A stretch of 64,000 nt of DNA from Parietichytrium sp. I65-24A (taxonomy: Eukaryota > Sar > Bigyra > Thraustochytrida > Thraustochytriidae): assembly GCA_012862575.1 (NCBI GenBank), contig BLSF01000020.1, positions 496,001 to 560,000 on the forward strand, given 5' to 3'. Positions 19,885 through 30,060 of this stretch are shown here, one piece after another. Every line of letters starts with the position of its first letter. The first letter of the stretch is position 1. The translations under genes were made by a program, and so were the position numbers. The notes under the pieces were generated by a model that worked only from the letters and a program-made list of their open reading frames with translations, had not been told where the DNA came from and did not search any database.

Positions 19885-20901
19885 ATGGGGGGCTCTGCGT
19901 CGTACTTGCAGCCGCCGGAGGTGAAGGACAAGCACTATGATAAATACGTGGCAAAAATCCCTGACTTGAGCGGGAAGGTGATTGCCATCACCGGGACCAC
20001 CAGCGGCACAGGGTTCGTGGCGGCAAGAGTGTGCGCAGGCAAAGGAGCGACCGTTCTGCTGCTCAATCGCAAATCTGACAGAGCTACGAGCAGCTTGGAA
20101 GCGCTCAAGACCGAGGTCCCTGAAGGGAAGTTCGAGGCGTTTGAGTGCGACCTTTCCAACTTTGAATCGGTAAGGAGCGCCGCGGAGCAAATCAAGGCAA
20201 AGCATGACAAGCTTGACTGCCTTTCGCTAAACGCCGGGGTGATGGGAATGGCGGACAAGGTGACTGTGGACGGCTATGATATTCAGTCGCAAACAAACAA
20301 CATCAGCCAGTTCCTCCTGGTCAAGGAGCTTTTCCCCATTCTGGAAGCCGCTGCGAACAGCAACGGAGAGGCAAGAGTCGTGCACCACACTTCCATCGCG
20401 CGGATCGGATCAAAGCTCGAGAAGAAGTACTTTGAGAAGCACCAAGATGGCGAACTTGGCGGTGAAAAGGAAGGCTTTATCCCATTTACTGGACCACGTT
20501 GGAAGAGGTACCAGCAAAGCAAATTGGCAGATGCTGTAATCCATGGAGCTTTGACGCGCAAGTTTAATGCCCGCCCAGACTGTAAAGTAAAGTCGTGCTT
20601 GGCACACCCCGGTCTCTCCGCGACCAACCTACAGGTGACCACCCACAAGGATGGCGGCATGGGAGGTCGATTCTCCAATCTTTTCATGCGCGCTTCCCAG
20701 TCTCCAAACGATGGTGCACTGCCTCTTATCTTTGGCATGGTGAGCTCAGATGCTGAAAATGGAGACTTTTACGGACCGGGGCTTCGAGCCTTGACTGGCG
20801 CACCGAAGAAGCTCGGAGACGAAAAGATGTGGACCTCCGAAAGCCAGCAAGAGCTCTTGTGGTCGTGCTTTGAAGAAGCTGTGGGCACTTTCAGCCTGTG
20901 A
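19885..20901 (+). CDS. Short-chain dehydrogenase/reductase, putatively N-myristoylated (copy 1)
   Basis: This is a 338-residue NAD(P)-dependent oxidoreductase of the classical SDR fold. The cofactor motif TGTTSGTG is at residues 36-43, NAG at 116-118, the catalytic Ser at about 170 (HHTSIA) and YQQSK at 209-213, so the catalytic set is complete. The Ser-Tyr spacing is about 39 residues, against about 13 in classical SDRs, because of a lysine/glutamate-rich insertion; retinol-dehydrogenase and protochlorophyllide-reductase relatives also carry insertions here. The N-terminus MGGSAS fits the N-myristoylation rule (Gly2, Ser6), so membrane attachment is plausible. A close paralogue follows in the same orientation. 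The substrate cannot be told from the sequence. Confidence 0.88.
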   Translation: MGGSASYLQPPEVKDKHYDKYVAKIPDLSGKVIAITGTTSGTGFVAARVCAGKGATVLLLNRKSDRATSSLEALKTEVPEGKFEAFECDLSNFESVRSAAEQIKAKHDKLDCLSLNAGVMGMADKVTVDGYDIQSQTNNISQFLLVKELFPILEAAANSNGEARVVHHTSIARIGSKLEKKYFEKHQDGELGGEKEGFIPFTGPRWKRYQQSKLADAVIHGALTRKFNARPDCKVKSCLAHPGLSATNLQVTTHKDGGMGGRFSNLFMRASQSPNDGALPLIFGMVSSDAENGDFYGPGLRALTGAPKKLGDEKMWTSESQQELLWSCFEEAVGTFSL

Positions 20902-22057
20902 GTAATGTTTACACTCATTCCGTGCGGAATTCTTCATTGGGCGGGTCTTTCTACCCGGTGGCCTCTGACTGCCTTGCGACGCCTTTATTGACATATTGAC
21001 ATTAGAAATAAAATTGAACGAAGCAATCTTCGTCGCTCGGAAACATTATGAAACAGAATTTACAGTCAATTAAAAGTTTGGAGGACGTTGATGAATGGAT
21101 GAATGAACAACACTCTTTCGAGTTGTGTGCGATGGAAAACGTCCTCCGGTTGCTCGGTGCGCATCTTCAATTGTGAAGACGCCAAAGGTATGGGAGCACA
21201 GTCCCAAAGTTCGTACGCGTTCTGTCCGCGTCAAAACGACTCCGAACGACAGATCTCTATTTCGAGCTCAAGTCTCGACTTCTTGGTCGATCCAAATTTC
21301 AATGAGCGCGAAAGAGTGAAGACCATAGGAGTTTGCCACGAAGATTTCTAACCGAGGACTAACAGCAACAACGAACAGGATCGCAAGGATCGCAAGGATC
21401 GCGCAGTAGTCATCACTAGTCGCCTGCGTGAGACGAGCCATACATAGCCATGCTGCACTTACCTCACATCACCACGAACAAGCAAATCCAACCTTCTGAT
21501 ACCCCTCAGATCTCCTCAGGCCTGATACTTCCAAACTTTCTGGACTGCATGGCGGCTCTGACCGTCTCAAGTGTTAAGCGCAAACACTCCAGCTAGACTT
21601 TTGAAAACGGATTCTGGAACCTTTCGGCTGCGAAACATTCGTCCAACAATGTGCAAACATGGCATCCATGCACATAGCCTATGTCCACCATCACGATGAT
21701 CTTGTAGATCTCGTCGCTCAACACGTCAGTTGCGCAGCCAAAGATCAAGGAAAAGATCTGCTGCTATGCAGTTCACAAAGTTTACTTTACTGTGATGACT
21801 GCGATGGACAGAAGAACGTAGACGACCAGTGAGAAAAGCTTTACGAGTTGGAAACAGTGTTTGTTCAATCAATGAACATTGAACAATGACAGTGAATGTG
21901 AGACACAATCAAAGAGAGATTCGTGCAGCAGACCCCAAACTCTGAACGACGAGCGCGAGTTAGCCCTCAGGTGCAAGGTCCAAGGTGCAAGGTCGAAAGA
22001 GGAGCGGAGCCAATCTCGGAAGTGTGACGCGTTCGAAATAAGGAGGTAGAATAGAAG
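20902..22057. other. Intergenic region between SDR paralogues
   Basis: It holds AATAAA at 21007-21012 about 105 bp after the first SDR stop, a GGATCGCAA repeat at about 21378-21404 and a CAAGGTC/CAAGGTG repeat at about 21972-21995. No remnant of a third paralogue was seen. Confidence 0.55.
21007..21012 (+). terminator. Probable poly(A) signal AATAAA of SDR copy 1
   Basis: An AATAAA hexamer about 105 bp downstream of the stop codon, in the right orientation. Assigned by position only. Confidence 0.45.
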
Positions 22058-23071
22058 ATGGGGTCGAGCTACTCTAGTCCGGCGGAGATTCCGGACAAGC
22101 ACTATGCAGAGTCGATCGCCACGTTGCCAGAGCTGAGCGGACGCAACATTGCGATCACTGGCACGACGAGTGGAACGGGCTACGTCGCAGCGCGAGTGTG
22201 CGCAGAGAAAGGCGCTCACGTGATCTTGCTGAACCGCGAGTCTGAGAGGTCCAAGAGTAGTCTGGAAGCTTTGAAGAAGGAAGTGCCGCAGGGGGACTTT
22301 GAGTCGATCGAGTGTGATCTGTGCAACTTTGATTCGGTAAGAGCGGCAGCATCGAAGATAAAGTCCAAGTACGGTAGCTTGGACGTTCTGTCGCTCAATG
22401 CAGGGGTCATGGCTGTTCAGGACAAAGTCACCAAGGACGGGTACGATCTTCAGAGCCAAACGAACAACATTAGCCAGTTTTTGCTGTTCAAAGAGCTATA
22501 CCCTTTGCTTGAAAAGGCAGCCGAGGAGCACGGGGAAGCGCGCGTTGTGCACCACTCCTCTGGAGCTCGCCGCGGCCCACCGCTGGAAAGCAAGTACTTT
22601 GAAAAGCATCAGGATGGCGAATTGGGCGGTGACACCGAGAACTTCATTCCTTTCACCAGTGCGCGCTGGAGGAGGTACCAGCAGACCAAGCTTGGAAACG
22701 CGGTACTTCATGGCGCCCTTTCTCGCAAATTTGACGAGAAAGATGGTTGCAAGGTGAAGAGCTGCTTGGCCCACCCCGGTCTCTCCGCGACCAACTTGCA
22801 AGTGACAACTTTCAAGGACGGAGGCATGGGAGGCGTGTTCACAAATTTACTCATGCGCATGTCTCAGTCTGCAAACGACGGCTCTCTTCCCCTCATCTTT
22901 TGCATGGTAAAAGACGGCGTCCAGAACGGCGAGTTCTGGGGCCCTGGGCAAGGAAGAGGGTTTACCGGGCCGCCAAAGAAGCTGGAAGAGGAGGAGATGT
23001 GGACCAACAAAGACCAGCAGGAGCTCCTTTGGTCCGCTCTGGAAGCGGCTGTCGGGCCTTGCAAGCTGTAA
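22058..23071 (+). CDS. Short-chain dehydrogenase/reductase, putatively N-myristoylated (copy 2)
   Basis: This is a 337-residue paralogue of the gene at 19885, collinear over its whole length. The cofactor motif TGTTSGTG, NAG, catalytic Ser (HHSSGA) and YQQTK are all present, with the same long Ser-Tyr insertion containing KYFEKHQDGELGG. The N-terminus MGSSYS keeps Gly2 and Ser6 although the surrounding residues differ, which supports selection for myristoylation. The C-terminal segment (ELLWSALEAAVG) is shared. The pair looks like a local tandem duplication that has diverged at many positions, so it is not recent. Confidence 0.88.
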   Translation: MGSSYSSPAEIPDKHYAESIATLPELSGRNIAITGTTSGTGYVAARVCAEKGAHVILLNRESERSKSSLEALKKEVPQGDFESIECDLCNFDSVRAAASKIKSKYGSLDVLSLNAGVMAVQDKVTKDGYDLQSQTNNISQFLLFKELYPLLEKAAEEHGEARVVHHSSGARRGPPLESKYFEKHQDGELGGDTENFIPFTSARWRRYQQTKLGNAVLHGALSRKFDEKDGCKVKSCLAHPGLSATNLQVTTFKDGGMGGVFTNLLMRMSQSANDGSLPLIFCMVKDGVQNGEFWGPGQGRGFTGPPKKLEEEEMWTNKDQQELLWSALEAAVGPCKL

Positions 23072-23475
23072 TCGCGCTCTAACTCACTGTGAGAAGCAGA
23101 GATATGTAGTAATAAATTAAATGGGAAATGGAGGTTTCGAGAGTATCAATAATATATTAACTCATGAGAGATATTTTTTAAAACTAGGAAAATAAAGAAA
23201 GTGAGCCAAACTCGCCCTGCTAGTGAGAGCTAGCGCGCACGGGCGACCCCGTCGCTCTGGGCGCGCATGCGACACGTAGACGACGGGAAGAAATGGGGGA
23301 AAAGAAAAAATTGTGCTTGAGAATCGGCCGAAAGCAGACGCGAGAGGGCCAGCGATTCGCTATTCGGGGCTACGGTAGTGATACGACGCACACTCGCCCA
23401 CGACGCTCTTTAAAGCCCTGATAATTGAGTGTTGAAAGGCAACTCTGACAAACGTGATTTGCCACCTTACATGTC
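23072..23475. other. Convergent intergenic region
   Basis: This is the 3' flank of SDR copy 2, with AATAAA at 23111-23116 and a second AATAAA near 23190, facing the 3' end of the AIF-like gene. No gene is seen. Confidence 0.6.
23111..23116 (+). terminator. Probable poly(A) signal AATAAA of SDR copy 2
   Basis: An AATAAA hexamer about 40 bp after the stop codon, on the coding strand. Confidence 0.45.
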
Positions 23476-25266
23476 TCAGCGCGTTTTAATTTTTTGAATC
23501 CATTGGTCTGGAGCGAGCATGATCATGCTTGACGCTTCTTCAACCGTCAAACCTTCTCGAATGATGTCGCGAGCCAAATCGAGGCATTCGGACGCATTGC
23601 AACAAAGAATTCCCACGACAATATTTCCGCGCAGGTAGTAAACGATCCCTCGCTCGAACGCAGTTCCCTGAATGGGCCGCCCGGAAGTTTCGTCACGTTT
23701 GGAAAGCCACATGCCTACGGTCGACAAATTGCAAGAAATTTCGCCAACTGCCTCGAACTGCAAGCCAGTTCCAGGGAGGCTGCAACGAAATGTCGGTTGG
23801 TGATTGTATTGCCTGATCCTCCCGTCAATGCACGCCATGTTTTGTCCAGCAAGCAAGCCCATGTTCAGCGCACTGTCATAAAAGTCAACTCTTCTGCGGC
23901 CAAGCGCGTGATCGTAGTACGACGCAGAGCTGCCCGCCACAAACAACCCATCATACGCTTCAAGAGAAGAATTGCACACGATGCCTCCATTTCTCTTGTC
24001 AATTTCTAAATTGCTTTGGCGAGCAATCTCCACATCGGGGCTCACATTCGTGCTCGCCAGGACAACAAAGTCGCAGGGGAGGAATTCCTTGTCAGTACCT
24101 TTCATCAGAGTAACGCTCACCCCCTCCTCGGTTCCCGAATCGGTGACGCCTGTGTCTTCGTGCTCGTCGTCTGAGTAATGCTGTTGTGAGTCCCCCCTTG
24201 CAATTGTCGTCACCAGAGAGTCAGGCCGAAAGTCGATGCCTCTTTCCCCGAGAACTTTGACAATGTGCCGGCACAAGTAGTCAGGGAAGTATTGCTGCAG
24301 TGGAGTGGATTCCACATACGTTTGCACGACCTCGTTTTTGTTCTCGATCTCGTTGTTCATCTCGGCAATGGCAGCTGCCAATGTCGTTCCCAAAAAACCG
24401 CCACCGACGATGACAATTCGTTTCCCGCCTTCGTGAATAAGCCTGTCGAGGTCTTGAAAGTCATCTAAATCCTTGAGCGTGTTGATCTTGTCCTGCAGCG
24501 TGTAAGAGATACTCGACCTTAGCACGTACAGCTCCCGCGGCTTACCTGCAGGGGCGATAAGACACTTGCCATAGGAAATCAAACTGCCATCAGAGAGGGT
24601 GATTGTGCGGTCTTCTGGATTTATCTGAATGCCTGCCGAATCATCAATGAGTAGTGACATGGTGTGCTTATCGATTGGGTCACTTGCCCGAACCGCTCGG
24701 TCTTCCGGTGGCGTTTCTCTACGTGTGGCCCACTTGCGAATCGTCGAGCCCTGAGCTCCTGGCAAAAACGAAAAGTCCTCGGCCCCCAGCCTGCAGGCGA
24801 TGTGTCTACGCCACTCATTGTACACGTCTTGAAACAAATGATGGAGATAATCTGCTCCTTCGGACAGGTGAATATCCAGCCTCGCCATGTTCTGGCTCTC
24901 GGATATCAGCAGCACCGTCGCCTCCGGTCGCAGTTGCCTGATCGCCTCGAGTGCCGTGAATGCTGCAGTTCCTGATCCGCAGATGATATAATTGTAATGA
25001 TGCAAAATCGGCTTGGGTCGGGAGTTCACGCGTCTCTTTGAAGCAGATTTGAAGCTCTCCTCCTCCGCGTCGCTAAGAGACGCTACACACTCCGCGTCTC
25101 TGCTCGCCCACCACGCTGCGAGACCGGTCCCAGCAGCCGCCACGAAACCCGCACCGAATTTCGCGGCGGGATTCGCCGTTCGCCAACCGTGCGCGCCGCG
25201 CCCTCGCCCAGACGAAGCGTTGCGTACCCCCAGCACCGCATTGCGAGCCAGATTTCTCAGCGCCAT
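23476..25266 (-). CDS. AIFM1: Mitochondrial AIF-like NADH/FAD oxidoreductase
   Basis: This is a 596-residue flavoprotein of the apoptosis-inducing factor family, which sits in the mitochondrial intermembrane space and supports respiratory-chain biogenesis through NADH-dependent dimerisation. The start at 25266 gives an Arg-rich, acid-poor presequence (MALRNLARNAV) and a hydrophobic anchor at about 38-54, as in animal AIF. The FAD motif is ICGSGTAA (about 95-102) and the NAD motif is VGGGFLG (about 286-292). The C-terminal FAD segment includes LFVAGSSASYYD and the hallmark ALGRRRVDFYDSALNMGLLAGQNM-type run. The AIFM1-like end (AVGEI...VGMW) is present. An upstream in-frame extension has only a TTG start and is ignored. 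Confidence 0.9.
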   Translation of the reverse strand: MALRNLARNAVLGVRNASSGRGRGAHGWRTANPAAKFGAGFVAAAGTGLAAWWASRDAECVASLSDAEEESFKSASKRRVNSRPKPILHHYNYIICGSGTAAFTALEAIRQLRPEATVLLISESQNMARLDIHLSEGADYLHHLFQDVYNEWRRHIACRLGAEDFSFLPGAQGSTIRKWATRRETPPEDRAVRASDPIDKHTMSLLIDDSAGIQINPEDRTITLSDGSLISYGKCLIAPAGKPRELYVLRSSISYTLQDKINTLKDLDDFQDLDRLIHEGGKRIVIVGGGFLGTTLAAAIAEMNNEIENKNEVVQTYVESTPLQQYFPDYLCRHIVKVLGERGIDFRPDSLVTTIARGDSQQHYSDDEHEDTGVTDSGTEEGVSVTLMKGTDKEFLPCDFVVLASTNVSPDVEIARQSNLEIDKRNGGIVCNSSLEAYDGLFVAGSSASYYDHALGRRRVDFYDSALNMGLLAGQNMACIDGRIRQYNHQPTFRCSLPGTGLQFEAVGEISCNLSTVGMWLSKRDETSGRPIQGTAFERGIVYYLRGNIVVGILCCNASECLDLARDIIREGLTVEEASSMIMLAPDQWIQKIKTR

Positions 25267-26236
25267 CGTGCGCTCTGACTCAGCGGGGACCTCTTCAGGT
25301 GTCCGCGCCAAATTCGTTCCTGGATTTCGCTCCGACGGTCGGTCTTTTTTCTTTTACTTTTTTTGTCCAAATGCGCAGAACGACGTTCGGTCTGAGCGGC
25401 AAAAACTTAACGTTCAAGACGGTGGGTGCGCGCAAGAGATGCGCGTACGCTTTTGAGTATGGAAACTCAAGAGTCGCGCGGCTGAGTGCCCTGAGGCGCT
25501 TGCAGTAGCGAAGGGCTACCGGCGGCTAACGGTCCCGCTCCGCGTGAGTTTTCGTTTCGTTTGATTGAGATTGATCTTGCTCACGAAACAGTTCTTGCTC
25601 TGGTTCTTGGGAGTGAAATGGGTTCTGGATGACTACCCTCCATACTAGGAAACTTCGACCGGTACACAACATGCTACTCAATATCATGGCACTCTCCACG
25701 CGTGGTATCTTTTCGCCTTTCCACATCGCGGTTCTATAAGATTAGCTTAATTGAGCTTATGCTACAAATCCTGAAAATCAAGATATATACTTAAGGCAGA
25801 TAGTAGATAATACCGTAAGAGGACGTCTCAAATAACCAAAAGTCCCGTAATTATGCAATGCAACGACGGCATCGCGGCGGACTGAGAGTTTGGAGATTGT
25901 GAAGACTCACATGTGGAGTCGCAAGCATACGCAAAAGCCATTCAATCCATTTACATTGTTACATTGTAGCATCACCTGAGAGAGTCCACTGTCAGGACAG
26001 AGGTAGATTTACGATACGTTACTGAGTACCAAGTCTGTATTGTCCTCACAATCACGGTTGTTGTTCTCGAGTTTTGTGATGTTTGGTAGCAACAGAGGCA
26101 CTCGAGTACATGTGCAGCTGGGAAGCGAGAGTGAAGTCAAGAGTGAAGTCAAGGTAGACGCGACGAAATAAGCAGTTCGGCTCAATTGTCAAGGCGGAGG
26201 GGCTGCGTGCGGCGTTATAGAATCGGTGCTGGAATA
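25267..26236. promoter_or_regulatory. Divergent intergenic region, AIF-like / Rossmann-like gene
   Basis: About 970 bp separate divergent start codons. It includes a T-rich stretch near 25346-25362, AT-rich sequence near 25785-25820 and a 12-bp direct duplication (GAGTGAAGTCAA) at about 26128-26153. No gene was recognised. Confidence 0.5.
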
Positions 26237-27760
26237 ATGATCACATTTGGAGCTTCCAAGGACGCGGGAAGCTCTCAAGCTGTGCAAAGCGCAGTGAGTA
26301 GAGCCCTGCAAAGAGTTGGGTTGCCGGAGTTGGCGAGCAGATTTGCCAAGGAAAAGAAATGGCGAGTCAAGTACGCAGATCTACTGGTGCAAATGCAAGC
26401 GGAGATGCTCAAGAGTGAATCAAGATGCATCGCGATCGCCGATGCTGTCTTGCAAGAGCTGCACCATCAGATTCACTGGAACGGCCAACCCTTAGATTCA
26501 GTGCAGGCCAAGCCGCATTGTTTTGAGTTGAAAGAGGTGAACGGATCAGGAACAAAAAATTCTTTTACACTCCCAGTCCCAAAGACCTCATCTTCGAAGA
26601 CTGCAACATCGTCTCAACGAGCGAAAGAGGTTCGACACCTGCGCGACCCAAGAGATATTATTAGCGAAGTCAAGCGGTGGGCTGATCGCGGCCTTTGCGA
26701 GCCAAATGTTGTCACATCAATAGAGTCTTTTCTTGCAAACCCACAGCCGTCGAAAGGCGATGTATTTGTTTGTCTTGGAGCAGGTTCGGAGATGGGCGCG
26801 ACCAGAACCCTTCTGCAGCTTGGGGCCACAGTGGTGGCGCTTGAGCTTCCTTCTAAGACCAAAGTGTGGGACGACCTCACTGAGTTTGCTCAGCGCTCGC
26901 CAGGCACTTTGCTTGTGCCTTGTAAAGGCAAGACACCTGGTGCGGATATCGTCAAGGATCTTCCTGAACTGATGAGTTGGCTCACAGACATATGCCCAAA
27001 CAAGCGGCTCGTGATTGCCTCATATTTGTACGTGGACGGAGCAAACTTTCTCAAACTCAGCGCTGCTGCCGACAGACTGTGCGCTCAGGTACAAGCCGAG
27101 CGCGGCGACACCATTCTCGCGTACTTGTGCTCGCCAACTGAGGCTTTCTGTGTGCCAGAGCGCACGAAAAACATTGCACAAGATCGCTTCTCAAGTGAGA
27201 GTAATATTTTGACCCTCGCCATGAGACAGGTCCCTTCTGCACTTTTACCGAATAACCCAATCCTTGTGCCAGAGTCAGGGCTGTACCTTCAAGACTGTTA
27301 CACGATGGAGCAAGGGCCAAACTATGCCGTTGCAAAGTTATTGCAACGCCTGCGCACTATCGTTGCGGGTCCTTCGAGAGCTATTGCTAACATTGCTCCT
27401 GCTTCCCTTACACACTCCGTCATGCACATGTGGGCAGTGAAGGTAGGTATATTGGGTTGCGAACGTTTCGGGATTGTCCCTTTCTTGCCAGAGACTTCTA
27501 ATGCGATCATGACAGCCCTGCTCCTGCAAGACGTCCGAGATGCTGAAAGCCAAAATCAGAGCCCACTTCTGAACCCATTCTTAGCATTTCAAAAGTCCGC
27601 TGTGCATGGAGGCACTTGGACCAGCGCATTCAAGACCTCAAGCACGACCAAGATTTCGGCGCTCAGCCACTTTATCAATCAGCTTGACTCACCTGTTGTC
27701 CAGATCGGCACTCTCGCAGCCGCTGGGCTCGCTCTTTCAAGGAGGGCTTCTAAACTTTAA
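26237..27760 (+). CDS. Unknown Rossmann-like protein with C-terminal hydrophobic anchor
   Basis: This is a 507-residue protein from the first ATG (MITFGASKD); the frame is open upstream only with non-ATG starts. A central segment has a strand-glycine-helix pattern, VFVCLGAGSEMGATRTLLQLGATVVALEL (about residues 176-204), i.e. a GxGxxxG dinucleotide-binding signature. A further strand (RLVIASYLYVDGANF) and PNYAVAKLLQRLR follow. The last 25 residues are hydrophobic then basic (VVQIGTLAAAGLALSRRASKL), as in tail-anchored peroxisomal or mitochondrial proteins. No SDR YxxxK motif follows at the expected place. I do not recognise a characterised family; an NAD(P)-binding membrane enzyme is inference. 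Confidence 0.7.
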   Translation: MITFGASKDAGSSQAVQSAVSRALQRVGLPELASRFAKEKKWRVKYADLLVQMQAEMLKSESRCIAIADAVLQELHHQIHWNGQPLDSVQAKPHCFELKEVNGSGTKNSFTLPVPKTSSSKTATSSQRAKEVRHLRDPRDIISEVKRWADRGLCEPNVVTSIESFLANPQPSKGDVFVCLGAGSEMGATRTLLQLGATVVALELPSKTKVWDDLTEFAQRSPGTLLVPCKGKTPGADIVKDLPELMSWLTDICPNKRLVIASYLYVDGANFLKLSAAADRLCAQVQAERGDTILAYLCSPTEAFCVPERTKNIAQDRFSSESNILTLAMRQVPSALLPNNPILVPESGLYLQDCYTMEQGPNYAVAKLLQRLRTIVAGPSRAIANIAPASLTHSVMHMWAVKVGILGCERFGIVPFLPETSNAIMTALLLQDVRDAESQNQSPLLNPFLAFQKSAVHGGTWTSAFKTSSTTKISALSHFINQLDSPVVQIGTLAAAGLALSRRASKL

Positions 27761-28241
27761 TGCGGTTTCTGTCAAACAAGTCACAAGTCGATATTTCTAT
27801 CACATGAATTCCTCATTATCTTACTTCGCACGCCCAGTCAAAACTCTAAGGATTTTGTCGTGTCGCACAGGTGGTGGCGCACACCTCAATAGCCTAGTGT
27901 CTTTGCGGTAAGTAGCGTAATCTATTTTGAGACCAACGCTTGACCAAGGTCCGTAATCTTGGTGGTTTTGGTGATGTACGTACACTTTCGCTGCTGCAAA
28001 GTATCTGTTCAGTCAGGTGGACAGTGGTGACCCATCGTTTCAAACTTTCACATGGAAGGCGTTTGCAAAGAAGCATTCTCGTGTTGTTCATTGTTTCTAC
28101 GTTCGCCCTCTATGTCTATGAATTTGTTTGGCCAAGCCCGTCTCTCAATCCAGCAATTCCTCAATTGAATTGAACTGAACTGAACTGAACTAACTGTGGG
28201 CACAGCACTTCCCAAGAACATTGTCGCAAGCTGCACAAACA
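27761..28241. other. Intergenic region upstream of DUF2306-like gene
   Basis: No gene was recognised. A short GAACT run (TTGAACTGAACTGAACTGAAC) lies at about 28168-28190, just upstream of the next start. Confidence 0.55.
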
Positions 28242-29156
28242 ATGGGTGAGCATACTAACAAAATTTTGGCAGCTTCCGCTCTCGGCGTCGTCGCTGGCCT
28301 CGCGATGGTGGCTGGGGCAATGTCAGGCTGGATCGAAATTGGGGGCATTGTGCTGTTCTTGGTCACTCTCGTAGTTCTCTCCAAGAAGTATCCCGGAGAA
28401 GTTGGTTCTCAAGGATCACTCCCGTGGTACTTTGCTTTCGCAGTGTTCGCTACACTTGCTTTTGGCATCGCAGCTTATGGCTGTCTGTACTTTGCTGGCG
28501 CCTCAAATGCTTTCAAGTGGTTGAGAAACAGCACGGCAGAGGATTTGGAGTGGGAGACTGAATGCGGGGACGGATTCGTTACCGCGCAGCCGAAAGAATG
28601 CGACATAGGAGCACAGTGGCTTGTTGCCCCATGGTCCACGTTTCTCAAAGTGCACATTAGCGGAGGAATTCTTGCCCTTGCCCTTGGCCCCATTCAGCTC
28701 TATAAGCCGTTTCGCAAGGCTTACCCTGCTGCTCACCGCTGCATCGGGCGCATTTACGCAACGTGTATTCTGGTCGGAAGTGTTGGGGGGATTGGATTGG
28801 CAACTGGGACAGTCGCGGGGCTCCATGCTGCCATCGCATTCTTTACACTGGCTCTGCTATGGTTGACCTCAATGCTTGCCGCGATATACTATGCCCGCCG
28901 CAGAGACTTTGAGAACCATCGAAGGATGATGATCCGCAACTACTTTGCATTCACGTTTGCAGCTGTGACGCTTCGCCTAGAGATCTTCTTCCTTTCTCTC
29001 TTCCTGTCATTTAACGCCGCGTACTCGATCGTCGTCTGGTCTTCTTGGTCCCTCAACCTGCTTGCAGTGGAGATCTATCTTCGCAAAATCGACTTGAAGA
29101 ATTCGCTTTCCACGCCAATCAAACCGACAGACACAGGCGCAGGAGACCCAAGGTAA
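28242..29156 (+). CDS. Multi-pass membrane protein, DUF2306-type
   Basis: This is a 304-residue integral membrane protein with about seven to eight hydrophobic segments. The middle carries the conserved pattern of the DUF2306 family: HISGGILALALGPIQL, then a basic loop with AAHRCIGRIYATCILVGSVGG, then RRRDFENHRRMMIRNYFAFTFAAVTLR. The His residues in these blocks could bind haem or metal, but the biochemical role of the family is not established. A soluble loop between segments two and three contains three Cys. The start ATG (MGEHTNK) is the first in frame. Confidence 0.75.
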   Translation: MGEHTNKILAASALGVVAGLAMVAGAMSGWIEIGGIVLFLVTLVVLSKKYPGEVGSQGSLPWYFAFAVFATLAFGIAAYGCLYFAGASNAFKWLRNSTAEDLEWETECGDGFVTAQPKECDIGAQWLVAPWSTFLKVHISGGILALALGPIQLYKPFRKAYPAAHRCIGRIYATCILVGSVGGIGLATGTVAGLHAAIAFFTLALLWLTSMLAAIYYARRRDFENHRRMMIRNYFAFTFAAVTLRLEIFFLSLFLSFNAAYSIVVWSSWSLNLLAVEIYLRKIDLKNSLSTPIKPTDTGAGDPR

Positions 29157-29324
29157 TTACGAAAAGGAACCGGGAAACAGACATTCGAGAACCATTGCGC
29201 TTGCCCGTGCCGCCATCGCAATGGCCATGACCTTGTCTTCCATTCGACTCGGTTCCAGAACCCAGAAGCTTCGAACCGCCTCTTCTTGCACGGAACTTGA
29301 ATGAACTCCCGCGAACGGATCCTC

Positions 29325-29372
29325 CCATCTCACCATCTCACCATCTCACCATCTCACCATCTCACCATCGCA
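29325..29372. repeat. Tandem octamer array, unit CCATCTCA, six copies
   Basis: Five perfect 8-bp copies plus one copy with a single change, in the intergenic region between the DUF2306-type gene and the exonuclease gene. Confidence 0.9.
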
Positions 29373-29805
29373 CGATCACATTGTACATGCGCTCTGGCGC
29401 TTGGTCGAGCTATCCGTCGCCAATGCATTTGAACGGATCTCTCTCCGCAATGCCAATTTCTCCTTTGCCATCAGTCAAAAAACAGAACCGAAAAAGAACC
29501 AAAAAATATAAATTATACAGAACCAAACTTTCACACTACTCTACCAATTGACATAGCTGGACCAATAGTCCAGCAATATATTAATTTTAGTTGAAGCTCT
29601 ATTATTTACTACATAGATACTACTATCTATATTATAGTAAAAAGTAGGTAAATAATAGACACTATAGTTTCCCCCGTACTGTGGAGTACCCGTAACCACT
29701 TTGTAAGAATAGATATCGTAGTACTCAGTAGTAATTGCAGTGAAGCTCTGTTCTGGTAAAGTTCCGAGAACGCTCCGAGGACAGCGTCGAAAGAAAGAAA
29801 AAGAG

Positions 29806-30044
29806 AGAAGAGAGAGAAGAGAGAGAAGAGAGAGAAGAGAGCCAAACTTGCATTGACCAAAGGAGCCGAAGGCCGAAGGTGCGCGCGAGGAGAGGAAAGA
29901 AGGAAGAAGAAACACAGCAAAGACAGCAAAGAAGAAAGGCAGAAAGGCAGAAGGCAGAAAGGCGTCAACATAGCAGAGCAGAGCAGAGAGAAAGATAGAT
30001 AGATAGATAGAGAGATAGAGAGAGAGAGAGAGAAAGATCGAGAG
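29806..30044. repeat. Purine-rich simple repeats (AGAGAGAAG, GATA, GA)
   Basis: A 9-bp period AGAGAGAAG array at about 29809-29841, then AGCAGA/GGCAGAAA motifs, then (GATA)n and (GA)n at about 29995-30036, ending 25 bp before the exonuclease ATG. The coding-strand leader would be almost pure purine. Confidence 0.8.
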
Positions 30045-30060
30045 GACGAGGGAGAGCGGA

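Larger units (their letters stand above)
29157..30060. other. Repeat-rich 5' flank of exonuclease gene
   Basis: Intergenic sequence between two + strand genes. It contains an octamer array (29325-29372), an AT-rich block (29500-29660) and a purine-only region (about 29790-30055) of AGAGAGAAG and GATA/GA repeats running up to the next ATG. Open frames on the minus strand here are products of this composition. Confidence 0.6.
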
